Notes: generated by a model from the sequence alone, not told the origin. A DNA stretch of 11,472 nt from Microcaldota archaeon (GCA_026396355.1 JAPLWY010000106.1:1-11472), one strand, 5' to 3'; numbered from the stretch's first letter, positions 1-5,708 are shown. Made by a program: numbers and translations.

Positions 1-231
1 TTCCAGGGCGCTCTCCTGATCGGGCTTGCGGCCTATTTCGCAATGCCAGGGCTTGATTTGTGGAGTGTGGTCGGGGTGGGGCTGGTTGGATTCGGAGGCA
101 GCCTTGCAGACAGCTTGGTCGGAGTGCTCGAGGAGCGCGGGATTGGAAACAAGGCGACCACGAACGCGATATGCTCGCTTTTCGGCGCGGTTGTGGGATG
201 GGCTTTCCTGGGAACTGTGAGGAGTATTTAA
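1..231 (+). CDS. DUF92/TMEM19-family integral membrane protein, C-terminal part
   Basis: The reading frame is open from the first base of the window and ends with TAA, so only the last 76 residues are present and the true start lies to the left. The peptide is very hydrophobic and Gly-rich. It carries the pattern typical of the DUF92 (TMEM19) C-terminus: a Gly-rich membrane segment, then GGSLADSLVGVLEERG, then a TTNAICSLFGAVVG stretch that matches the usual '(T/N)N..(N/C)..(S/C)..GA' block before a last membrane helix. The family sits in the membrane. In plants a member acts as phytyl-phosphate kinase in isoprenoid salvage, and archaeal members are uncharacterised. The gene converges on the acylphosphatase gene with an 11-base gap. 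The family assignment is fairly good; the biochemical role is unknown. Confidence 0.72.
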   Translation, partial: FQGALLIGLAAYFAMPGLDLWSVVGVGLVGFGGSLADSLVGVLEERGIGNKATTNAICSLFGAVVGWAFLGTVRSI

Positions 232-242
232 GAAAAGCCGGA

Positions 243-524
243 TCAGGCAAGTATCGCAAAAGAGGCAAACTCGCGCCTCTCAATTTCCCTGCTTTCGGCC
301 GTTTCCAATTTTTCAACCGAGATTCCGCGCGAAAAATGCACGCTTATCCTGCGCATGAAATTTTCAATTTGCGAAGGAGAGCCCTCAACTGCGATTTCGA
401 CTTTCCCGTTGGGAAGATTTTTCACAAAGCCAGTAAGCCCGAGGCTGACGCATATCATTCTGGTAAAATTCCTAAAGCCCACCCCCTGGACTCGCCCGGA
501 GACAAAAAAGCGCCTTAGCTGCAC
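243..524 (-). CDS. acyP: Acylphosphatase
   Basis: Small soluble enzyme that hydrolyses carboxyl-phosphate bonds such as acetyl phosphate or 1,3-bisphosphoglycerate. With the GTG start at 524 it is 93 residues, the usual family size. The signature is clear: GRVQGVGFR followed by LGLTGFVKNLPNGKVEIAVEG. The two catalytic residues of the family are present as Arg18 (in GVGFR) and Asn36 (in VKNLPNG), 18 apart as in the human enzyme (Arg23 and Asn41). I prefer GTG 524 because it lies four bases after the tbp stop codon and is preceded by AAGTGAG, a Shine-Dalgarno-like core. An ATG at 566 would add 14 residues without homology and overlap tbp by 38 bases. It is probably co-transcribed with tbp. Confidence 0.92.
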   Translation of the reverse strand: MQLRRFFVSGRVQGVGFRNFTRMICVSLGLTGFVKNLPNGKVEIAVEGSPSQIENFMRRISVHFSRGISVEKLETAESREIERREFASFAILA

Positions 525-528
525 GCGC

Positions 529-1122
529 TCACTTCTTGATTGGAAGCACGGAGGAATACGGCTCAAGCAGCCGCGCCGCCATGTTAAGGGCGGTCACAAC
601 ATCGGCTTCCGACCTGCCCCCGGTGCAGATAATCTTGCCGTTCTTGAAGAGAAGGAGCGAGGTTTTGGGCGACTTGAACTTGAGTATGGCGCCCGGGAAC
701 TGCTCTGGCTCGTATTCGACGTCCGGGACTTCGGATGCGATTGTGTAAAGGTCAAGCTCGACGCCGAATGCGGCGGATGCCACGATGTTTTGGACCGTGA
801 ATTTCGGCTTGAAATTCTTGGCAGGGGGAGTTTTAGAGTAGCTGGCGAGCATTTTGAGGGTTTTCTCGATTGCCCCGCCCACGTCGCTTTCATTCTTGCC
901 GCCAGCGCAGATGATCTTGCCGTTCTTGAAGAGAAGGAGCGAGGTCTTTGGATCTTTCAGCTTGAGTATGGCGCCCGGGAACTGCTCTGGCTCGTATTCG
1001 ACGTCGTGAATTTTAGAGGCGATTGTGTAAAGGTCAAGCTCAAGGCCGAGCTCCGCCGATGCCACGATGTTTTCGATTTTAAAAGTGGGCTTTATCGTGA
1101 TTTTTGGTTTGGATTTTTTCAT
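529..1122 (-). CDS. tbp: TATA-box-binding protein (TBP)
   Basis: General transcription factor that binds and bends the TATA element and recruits TFB and RNA polymerase. The 197-residue protein is made of two direct repeats with a 94-residue period: about residues 14-98 and 108-190. Both contain EQFPGAILK followed by PKTSLLLFKNGKI. The four minor-groove-inserting phenylalanines are Phe48/Phe65 and Phe142/Phe159, 17 apart in each half as in yeast TBP. The chosen ATG at 1122 is preceded by GGGTG six bases upstream; the frame stays open further upstream, but the extra residues have no homology. No acidic C-terminal tail is present; the protein ends PIKK. The two halves are unusually similar in DNA sequence as well as protein (see repeat entries). 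It heads a likely operon with acyP and diverges from eL21. Confidence 0.97.
   Translation of the reverse strand: MKKSKPKITIKPTFKIENIVASAELGLELDLYTIASKIHDVEYEPEQFPGAILKLKDPKTSLLLFKNGKIICAGGKNESDVGGAIEKTLKMLASYSKTPPAKNFKPKFTVQNIVASAAFGVELDLYTIASEVPDVEYEPEQFPGAILKFKSPKTSLLLFKNGKIICTGGRSEADVVTALNMAARLLEPYSSVLPIKK
632..759 (-). repeat. Intragenic direct repeat in tbp, copy encoding the C-terminal half
   Basis: This copy and the one at 914-1041 are related with an offset of exactly 282 bases (94 codons). They share uninterrupted identical blocks of 32 bases (632-663 with 914-945), 45 bases (679-723 with 961-1005) and 23 bases (737-759 with 1019-1041). The blocks encode the stirrup and DNA-contact strand of each TBP half. 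Confidence 0.9.
914..1041 (-). repeat. Intragenic direct repeat in tbp, copy encoding the N-terminal half
   Basis: Partner of the repeat at 632-759, same orientation, 282 bases apart. Identity extends through synonymous codon positions, which protein-level constraint alone does not explain. Confidence 0.9.
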
Positions 1123-1133
1123 GTAAAACACCC

Positions 1134-1159
1134 AAGAAGCATATGCTTCTTCGCGAAGC
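1134..1159 (-). promoter_or_regulatory. Palindrome and alternative hairpins in the tbp leader
   Basis: Positions 1134-1151 form a perfect 18-base palindrome (AAGAAGCATATGCTTCTT). The GCTTC arm at 1145-1149 can also pair with GAAGC at 1155-1159 across a five-base loop. Read on the tbp strand, the central GAAGC arm can therefore pair with either the upstream or the downstream GCUUC, but not both. The downstream hairpin ends directly against the GGGTG ribosome binding site (1129-1133). It could be an operator for a dimeric repressor or an RNA switch. The structure is seen; the function is inferred. Confidence 0.55.
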
Positions 1160-1187
1160 AACGCAACCTTTTTAAATGGACAGAAGA

Positions 1188-1195
1188 TATTTAAA
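1188..1195 (-). promoter_or_regulatory. Probable TATA box for tbp
   Basis: On the minus strand it reads TTTAAATA. A start site about 25 bases downstream would give a leader of about 44 bases containing the hairpins at 1134-1159. A second AT-rich candidate (minus-strand ATTTAAAAAGG, around 1167-1178) lies closer to the gene and would cut off part of the hairpin, so the choice is not certain. Confidence 0.5.
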
Positions 1196-1202
1196 GCCAA
1201 GC

Positions 1203-1210
1203 TATTTAAA
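1203..1210 (+). promoter_or_regulatory. Probable TATA box for the eL21-rpo4 transcript
   Basis: TATTTAAA followed by a further AT-rich stretch, about 60 bases upstream of the eL21 start codon. It predicts a transcript start near 1233 and a leader of about 34 bases that carries the GGTGG ribosome binding site at 1256-1260. It lies back-to-back with the tbp promoter. Confidence 0.5.
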
Positions 1211-1266
1211 TTAAACATAAGCTAAAAGGGGAACTTTGCTTAATTTACGAACGATGGTGGTAATGT

Positions 1267-1554
1267 ATGAGACGCTCACTTGGAAAAATGTCTAAACGAA
1301 GCCGCGCCCTCGGGCAGGCATCGCGCAAGCTCACTATACCTGGGCTCATTTGCGCATACGAGATAGGAAATTGCGTCGCGATTGACACGCAGTCCAAATA
1401 TTCCGGAATGCCGCACCCCCGCTACCGCGGCAGGACCGGCAACATAATGGCAAAGCGCGGGAAAGCCTACGTGGTTCGGATTACGGATGGGAATGCCTTG
1501 AAGGACCTTATCATCCCGCCCGTCCACCTCAGGCTGATTTCAAAGCAAGGGTGA
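1267..1554 (+). CDS. rpl21e: 50S ribosomal protein eL21
   Basis: Archaeal/eukaryotic large-subunit ribosomal protein. The 95-residue product has the hallmark core GMPHPRYRGRTGN.MAKRGKAYVVRI near residues 47-73, preceded by the acidic 'YEIGNCVAIDTQSK' strand and followed by the C-terminal IIPPVHLRLI. The basic N-terminus (KMSKRSRALGQASRKL) fits the rRNA-binding tail. The start at 1267 is supported by GGTGG at 1256-1260 with six-base spacing. A second ATG at 1288 would remove seven residues and lacks such a signal; the overlapping ATG at 1263 is out of frame. Its stop codon is embedded in the ribosome binding site of rpo4, implying translational coupling. Confidence 0.96.
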   Translation: MRRSLGKMSKRSRALGQASRKLTIPGLICAYEIGNCVAIDTQSKYSGMPHPRYRGRTGNIMAKRGKAYVVRITDGNALKDLIIPPVHLRLISKQG

Positions 1555-1555
1555 T
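1550..1555 (+). promoter_or_regulatory. rpo4 ribosome binding site overlapping the eL21 stop codon
   Basis: GGTGAT matches the archaeal anti-Shine-Dalgarno complement (GGAGGTGAT) and contains the eL21 TGA at 1552-1554. It sits four bases before the ATG at 1560. It decides the rpo4 start in favour of 1560 over the GTG at 1551 and suggests re-initiation by ribosomes finishing eL21. Confidence 0.75.
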
Positions 1556-1559
1556 TTTG

Positions 1560-2021
1560 ATGATTGGCAAGGGTGCGCAGGAAATCAGGCCGGTAACACT
1601 TTCCGAAGTCGAGAAAATTCTTGACAAGAGGCAGGGGACGGGCGGTGAGTTCGGATTCGAACAGCAGACCACGCTCACCTATGCCAAGACGTTTGCGCAC
1701 CTGAAGCTGTCGGATGCGCAGGACTTGCAGGCCGACCTTGAGAAGCACGGGCTCAAGCCTGAAACTGCGGTCAAAGTCGTCGACATAATGCCCAGGACAA
1801 AAAGCCAGCTCCTGCTTATTCTGGCAAAGGACAAGACTGACCTTTCCGAGAAGAATTTCGCAGCCGTGGAAGAGCTGGTGGCAAAGTACCAGAAAAAGGC
1901 GAAGAAACGTGTGATTGTAAAAGCGCCTGAAGCCGCCGCAGTTGTGGCTGCTGAAGCGCCTGCCGAGCCGGCCGCCCCTGCAAAAGAGGATAAGGGGAGC
2001 AAGGACAAGAAAGGAGAATAA
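1560..2021 (+). CDS. rpo4: DNA-directed RNA polymerase subunit Rpo4 (RpoF)
   Basis: Subunit of the Rpo4/Rpo7 stalk of archaeal RNA polymerase. The 153-residue product shows the Rpo4 layout: EIRPVTLSEVEKILDKR near the N-terminus, then the FGFEQQTTLTYAKTFAHL helix at about residues 32-49, then the HRDC-like part GLKPETAVKVVDIMPRTKSQLLLILAKDK at about 64-92. Archaeal Rpo4 is usually about 110-120 residues. Here a tail from about residue 120 is a low-complexity run rich in Ala, Pro, Glu and Lys (EAAAVVAAEAPAEPAAPAKE then a Lys/Asp/Gly end). The tail is probably disordered, exposed at the stalk and of unknown role. The gene follows eL21 with overlapping signals, as commonly seen in archaea. Confidence 0.94.
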   Translation: MIGKGAQEIRPVTLSEVEKILDKRQGTGGEFGFEQQTTLTYAKTFAHLKLSDAQDLQADLEKHGLKPETAVKVVDIMPRTKSQLLLILAKDKTDLSEKNFAAVEELVAKYQKKAKKRVIVKAPEAAAVVAAEAPAEPAAPAKEDKGSKDKKGE

Positions 2022-2066
2022 GGCCTTCCCGAAGCAGCAGTGCCGTTTGCACCCGATAGGATAGGA

Positions 2067-2076
2067 TTTTATACTG
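2067..2076 (+). promoter_or_regulatory. Possible TATA box upstream of the DUF655 gene
   Basis: TTTTATACTG lies in the 141-base gap after rpo4 and predicts a start near 2096. If real, the DUF655 gene has its own promoter in addition to any read-through from the eL21 promoter. Confidence 0.35.
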
Positions 2077-2122
2077 CCTACGGTAAATAATCTGAGTTTG
2101 ATTGGAATTCGTGTGGGAAGCG

Positions 2123-2141
2123 CGCTGCGAATGAAGCAGCG
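2123..2141 (+). promoter_or_regulatory. GC-rich stem-loop in the DUF655 leader
   Basis: CGCTGC at 2123-2128 pairs perfectly with GCAGCG at 2136-2141 around a seven-base loop, and a G-U pair can extend the stem. No T-run follows, so it is not a typical terminator. It ends about 20 bases before the likely start codon and could shape the leader or act at the mRNA level. Confidence 0.35.
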
Positions 2142-2162
2142 TAGGAAATGGAATGTGAGACT

Positions 2163-2732
2163 ATGGAGATGGAAGAATACGGCAGAGTGATTGATTTCTT
2201 GCCAGACGGGCGGCCGATAGACCGGATGCGCGAGCCCATAGCCCAGCTCCTGGGAGAGAAGTATTTCACGGTTCTTGAAGTTTCGATAAAGCGAGGGTCG
2301 AACGTCTCGCTCGGCCAGAGGCTGTACATTGGCAAGAATGAGCGGACTGAAGTTGAGAAGATAAAGATGAGGCTGGAGGCGTTTGACATCACTGCAACCG
2401 CCAGGAACGAGCTGCCCATAGTGGCAAAGAACATAATCATGGACAGGGAAGCGGATTTTGTGTCGTTTTTCAACAAGGCTGGGCCCATTTCAATGAGGCT
2501 GCACCAGATTGAGCTTTTGCCCGGGATTGGGAAAAAGCACCTTGCCGAAATACTGAACGCAAGGGCGGAAAAGCCGTTTGAAAGCCTCAAGGATATCCAG
2601 CAGAGAGTGGCATTGCTTCCAGACCCTGTGGGGCTCATAGTCACGCGCGTGAATGACGAGCTTGCAGGGAATTCAAAGCACTACCTGTTCGTGCGCCCGC
2701 CCTCAAGGCATGTGGGCGAGCAGGGATACTGA
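2163..2732 (+). CDS. DUF655 family protein (predicted RNA/DNA-binding, OB-like plus helix-hairpin-helix)
   Basis: Archaeal protein of unknown precise role, usually encoded beside eL21, rpo4 and often ksgA, hence thought to act in ribosome or RNA metabolism. The 189-residue product opens with the family signature EEYGRVIDFLPDGRP, followed by a beta-rich part (YFTVLEVSIKRG, LGQRLYIGK). A helix-hairpin-helix motif, IELLPGIGKKHLAEILNAR, lies near residues 116-134, and LPDPVGLIVTRVNDEL near the C-terminus. I chose ATG 2163 because GTGA precedes it by four bases and it sits close to the usual family N-terminus. ATG 2148 (five residues longer) and ATG 2169 are alternatives. The conserved ksgA neighbour is not downstream here. 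Confidence 0.88.
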   Translation: MEMEEYGRVIDFLPDGRPIDRMREPIAQLLGEKYFTVLEVSIKRGSNVSLGQRLYIGKNERTEVEKIKMRLEAFDITATARNELPIVAKNIIMDREADFVSFFNKAGPISMRLHQIELLPGIGKKHLAEILNARAEKPFESLKDIQQRVALLPDPVGLIVTRVNDELAGNSKHYLFVRPPSRHVGEQGY

Positions 2733-2837
2733 ATAGCTTTGAGCAAATTAATATTTTACCACATAATGAGATGGTTCAGTCGAAAGATTGAATTCGAAAG
2801 GAAAAAGGCAGAAAAAAATAAAGGCAAAGCCACAGAT

Positions 2838-3440
2838 TTACTTTTTCTGGTCTCGGAGTTTAAGTAGCAGTGCTTTCAGTTCTAATGCCTTATTTAGTTT
2901 TAGGGCATGAAGCAAAATCGGCCCAGTGATTCCGTTACCAGACAAATTCCCATAACTTTGTACTTTAAATTTGCTAACCTCAAGACGAGTCTTGATTTCT
3001 CCGTGGGGAGTAATAAAAAGAGAATATAAATTCAGAATCCGATTGGATATGTACTGACTCAGCACTACATCATCAATATTTTCCAGATGTATGGACTTTT
3101 CATTGAAACCTATTAAGCTAGGTATGTATTCCGTTTGATATCCTGCAAAACTGATGCCAAGGCCGCTACCCACTATTCTCTGGTTCGTAACCCAATATTT
3201 GAATCTGCTGTATTCGATAAAAGGAAGGATCAAAAAAAATAAGAATACAACTCCGATGATAAATGTTTGGAACAGCGAACCAAGAAAAAATACGAATAGG
3301 ATAATCAGTGCTACGAACATCAGAAGATTGTTGACAATCCTAAAGAGGATGAAATCTCTCTTTTCCGGTTTTACTTCTGCCAGAATTTGTTCATCTTTTT
3401 GTAAGGTGAATGGAAGCGATGAGTTGGCATTTGATATCAT
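2838..3440 (-). CDS. Membrane-anchored bacterial-type PH-domain protein
   Basis: A 200-residue protein of the bPH/DUF304-like type. After a short soluble N-terminus with EQILAEVKPEKRDF, two hydrophobic helices span about residues 36-54 and 58-75. From about residue 78 comes the PH-like core: RFKYWVTNQRIV (the usual 'Y.(V/L)T..R(I/V)' strand), then SIHLENIDDVVLSQYISNRIL, matching the 'I.L..I..V...(Q)....R.L' block of such domains, and SLFITPHG. Family members are membrane proteins of mostly unknown function. The gene is AT-rich with ATA/TTA-type codons, unlike the GC-richer genes on both sides, which suggests recent acquisition. I chose ATG 3440 because GTGAT precedes it by four bases; GTG 3449 is possible. 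It converges on DUF655. Confidence 0.72.
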   Translation of the reverse strand: MISNANSSLPFTLQKDEQILAEVKPEKRDFILFRIVNNLLMFVALIILFVFFLGSLFQTFIIGVVFLFFLILPFIEYSRFKYWVTNQRIVGSGLGISFAGYQTEYIPSLIGFNEKSIHLENIDDVVLSQYISNRILNLYSLFITPHGEIKTRLEVSKFKVQSYGNLSGNGITGPILLHALKLNKALELKALLLKLRDQKK

Positions 3441-3470
3441 TTCAATCACTTTGGATAACCCACTGTGGAT

Positions 3471-3478
3471 TTAAAAAG
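3471..3478 (-). promoter_or_regulatory. Probable TATA box for the PH-domain gene
   Basis: The minus strand reads CTTTTTAAATCC across this point. A start about 25 bases downstream falls near 3448, giving a leader of only about 8 bases before ATG 3440, so the transcript would be nearly leaderless. Confidence 0.4.
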
Positions 3479-3543
3479 CAATTCTGAAGATGTTGTATGC
3501 GCATAAGCGCAGTAGCCAATGAGCAGTGCGCGCCCTTTTTTCT

Positions 3544-4188
3544 TCAGTCTGAAAAGTCAGCCAATTTCCTTTGCTTTTCCTCGCGCATGGTGGACCATTT
3601 TGTGCGAAGGAAGGGAAGAAGTGCGGGGTAGTCCTTGCGGTTCTTGACATAAAACTGGGTCATCGGATCTGACGTGTAGCCGGAGTTGAAGTTTATCCCG
3701 CATTCCTTTTTTATCTTCTCGATTTCGCGGTCGCGCGTGACTTTCGCGATTATGGATGCCGCGCCGACTATGGTGTAGGTGTCGTCAGCCTTGTTCGCGC
3801 ACACGAGCTTGGGCTTGGTGTGAAGATACTTCCCTATTCTTGCCCCGAATTTCGCAGGCACGTTGTCAGGGGAATCGATGTAAACTGTAGGGTGAATAAG
3901 TGCGAGAGTGTCGATTGCCTGCGCGACTTTTATCGCCTCGATCTCGTTGAGGTTGTGCTTGTCCATGAGAGTGTTGAGCTCCTCTGCGCTGATTTTCACC
4001 GTGACGTATTTGCAGATATGCGCCACTTTAGGGTACAGCCGCTCGCGCTGGAGAGGCGAGAGCTTTTTCGAATCTTTCACCCCGAGCTCCTTGAGCCTGT
4101 ACTCTTCCATGGGGTTTATTGCGGCAGCGCAGATGACCATGGGGCCGACTATGCAGCCCCGTCCTGCTTCGTCAACACCAACGATCAT
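3544..4188 (-). CDS. rnhB: Ribonuclease HII
   Basis: Endonuclease that cuts the RNA strand of RNA/DNA hybrids and removes misincorporated ribonucleotides. The 214-residue protein has all family motifs: IVGVDEAGRGCIVGPM at the N-terminus, GVKDSKKLS at about 36-44, YIDSPDN at 103-109 and ADDTYTIVGAASIIAKVTRD at 134-153. The predicted metal ligands are Asp6, Glu7, Asp105 and Asp135. NSGYTSDPMT at 168-177 is the conserved substrate-recognition loop. The C-terminus reads KQRKLADFSD, with QRKLADF at 206-212 fitting the PCNA-binding QxxLxxF pattern known from archaeal RNase HII. ATG 4188 is preceded by GGGTG with five-base spacing; a TTG at 4227 would add 13 unrelated residues. It is the last gene of the nre operon. 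Confidence 0.96.
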   Translation of the reverse strand: MIVGVDEAGRGCIVGPMVICAAAINPMEEYRLKELGVKDSKKLSPLQRERLYPKVAHICKYVTVKISAEELNTLMDKHNLNEIEAIKVAQAIDTLALIHPTVYIDSPDNVPAKFGARIGKYLHTKPKLVCANKADDTYTIVGAASIIAKVTRDREIEKIKKECGINFNSGYTSDPMTQFYVKNRKDYPALLPFLRTKWSTMREEKQRKLADFSD

Positions 4189-4228
4189 CAAAACACCCTG
4201 CGGAAGTTTCCGCCACCAATTCTGCAAA

Positions 4229-4468
4229 TCATTCGATTTCTATGTCCTTGACCACTATCGAGTCGCTTATTTCCGTCTCCAGTATTTCGATGCTGGAGGA
4301 GGGAAAGCGCTTGTGGAGGGCAGAGGCTATTTTTGTCCGCGGCACCGTGACTGTCTTTCCAACAGCAATCCTTATCTTGGTGACCGTGCCTTTGCCTGCA
4401 GCCTGCAGTATGACTGATTCCACTTCCTCGATCAGGCCTGCGCCCTCTGTTTCTGGCATGGGATGCAT
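4229..4468 (-). CDS. Small conserved-looking protein, possibly HypA-like N-terminal fold
   Basis: I do not recognise this 79-residue gene with certainty. It has no Cys, no membrane segment and a regular alpha/beta pattern: helix EEVESVILQAAGK, strand TKIRIAVGK, helix RTKIASALHKRF, strand SIEILETEISD and a final VVKDIEIE strand. The order and an N-terminal Met-His recall the nickel-binding half of HypA, but the zinc-finger half of HypA is absent, so this is only a guess. It lies 13 bases after nre and 40 before rnhB, on the same strand, so it is very likely in their operon. The start is ambiguous: no Shine-Dalgarno is visible, and ATG 4459 lies about 25 bases after a TTTTAAA at 4481-4487, as expected for a leaderless start. 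Confidence 0.65.
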   Translation of the reverse strand: MHPMPETEGAGLIEEVESVILQAAGKGTVTKIRIAVGKTVTVPRTKIASALHKRFPSSSIEILETEISDSIVVKDIEIE

Positions 4469-4481
4469 ACGCGCGCGTGGT

Positions 4482-5708
4482 TTAAAATTCAGTCAGTTTT
4501 CTCTGCGCCAGTATGCGGCTGGAGCGGGCGTATTGCCGGATTAGCTTTTCGGAGAGATGGGAAAGCGCACGTTCCCTGCTGTCGAATTTTTCAGGTGCGG
4601 ATAGGAATGCGTGCCTGACGTTTTCGCGCACTTCCCACACGCCTACCGGAACTGTGTAGCCTGTGCCGATTTCCCTGAACACCACTGCGCGCGCCTGCCG
4701 CTTCATCCTGTAAAGCGCCTCGGCAACCGCAAAGCGCGCGGCATAGTAGCCCCCGCCCTGCCTTTCTGCATAATCGCTCCTGCCTGAATATGGCTCGTAT
4801 TCTTCTGACATGTTTATTCGTCCGTCGGTTTTCCAGTTCTCCCATGCGCCCACTGAAAACTGCATCCCGTGGGCTGGGAGATTTGCCGCTTTCCGTTTTT
4901 CAAGCTCCGGAGTGAGCGCTGATTCGAACTGCTCGTATTCCCAGCTGCCGGGCAATAGCAGTATTTCGAAGTGGTTGTCAAGGTAGGTGTTGGAATATAC
5001 TTCTGGCTGCCCGATTTCGCGGAAGTCGCGCACGTCATTCATCATCCTTTTTGCCGCAGTGTCGTCAGTCGCGGTGATTGCCCATTTTGTGGGCACCATT
5101 TTCTTGTTCTCCTTTTTCCCAAGCACGCCAGACGAGAGAAGGCGTGAAAGGTAATGCACGTCGAATCCGTGCAGCAGGAGCTCTGAGAGTGCTTCGCTGG
5201 AAAGCACGTTTTCCGAGGCAAGTTGGTCCACTCTTTTTGGGATTGCCGGGTTTTCGGTTATCTTGAAGGAGTCTATTGGTGCAGATGCGCCAACCGGGTG
5301 GGCAACCTCGTCAAGCTCGAGGGAGAATTTGGGCGCGCGGGAAAAGCGCGCCTCAGACTCGACTGGCTTTATGCTCATCACAGCCTCTTGCGAGGCAGTT
5401 AGCATGCGGTCGGAAAGCTTTACATTTCCCTTCTTCATCCCGCGCACGAGCGAAGCGCGGCTTGAGATTATCTGCTCAAGTGACATGCCATACATTTTCG
5501 AGGGCTCGTCCTCTGCTTTTTCAGTCGAAATCATTGGCCCCCAAAAAATGTTGGGATAGCCGCTGTGGCCCACGAACATGCCAGGTGGGGTAGGGCCGGA
5601 CATTTCGCGCTTGAGGCTGCCTGACAATCGCGCGCGTATTTCAAGTGTCGCATTGTGCGGGCACCAGACCCTGCCGCTTTTTTTGCATTTTGCGCAAAGA
5701 GAAGCCAT
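4482..5708 (-). CDS. nreA: Nre family DNA repair protein (NreA-type)
   Basis: Archaeal protein implicated in DNA repair with PCNA; its exact chemistry is not settled. The 408-residue product starts with a putative zinc finger (Cys5, Cys8, Cys16, His18, in CAKCKKSGRVWCPH). It then has the family signature GPTPPGMFVGHSGYPNIFWGPM at about 38-59 and long conserved blocks such as DVHYLSRLLSSGVLGKKENKKMVPTKWAITATDD at about 182-215. The last seven residues are QRKLTEF (402-408), a PIP-box-like PCNA-binding peptide of the type reported at the C-terminus of haloarchaeal and Archaeoglobus Nre proteins. There is no Shine-Dalgarno. A TATA box centred 26 bases upstream of the ATG implies leaderless mRNA. 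First gene of the operon with the 79-residue gene and rnhB; divergent from dphB. Confidence 0.93.
   Translation of the reverse strand: MASLCAKCKKSGRVWCPHNATLEIRARLSGSLKREMSGPTPPGMFVGHSGYPNIFWGPMISTEKAEDEPSKMYGMSLEQIISSRASLVRGMKKGNVKLSDRMLTASQEAVMSIKPVESEARFSRAPKFSLELDEVAHPVGASAPIDSFKITENPAIPKRVDQLASENVLSSEALSELLLHGFDVHYLSRLLSSGVLGKKENKKMVPTKWAITATDDTAAKRMMNDVRDFREIGQPEVYSNTYLDNHFEILLLPGSWEYEQFESALTPELEKRKAANLPAHGMQFSVGAWENWKTDGRINMSEEYEPYSGRSDYAERQGGGYYAARFAVAEALYRMKRQARAVVFREIGTGYTVPVGVWEVRENVRHAFLSAPEKFDSRERALSHLSEKLIRQYARSSRILAQRKLTEF

Noticed and set aside
355..1194. A 279-codon open frame on the plus strand opposite tbp and acyP
   Set aside because: It is the complement of TBP, whose two-fold repeat, phenylalanine positions and ribosome binding site are unmistakable. 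The frame itself repeats only because tbp repeats.
2766..2867. A 33-residue plus-strand frame (starting MRWFSRKIEFERKK) after DUF655
   Set aside because: It has no ribosome binding site, runs into the 3' end of the opposing PH-domain gene and is mostly Lys/Glu from A-rich DNA; more likely chance.
3496..3505. TATGCGCATA palindrome in the gap between rnhB and the PH-domain gene
   Set aside because: Ten-base palindromes are frequent by chance, and it lies upstream of the PH-gene TATA box without a partner copy nearby.
3534..3541. T-run CTTTTTTC on the plus strand as a terminator
   Set aside because: No plus-strand gene ends just before it, and read on the rnhB strand it is an A-run, so it cannot terminate rnhB.
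4481..4487. TTTTAAA (minus strand) as an independent promoter for the 79-residue gene
   Set aside because: It is formed by the last Phe codon and stop codon of nreA; spacing to ATG 4459 is suitable, but the 13-base gap to nreA makes an operon the simpler reading. Kept only as an alternative start argument.
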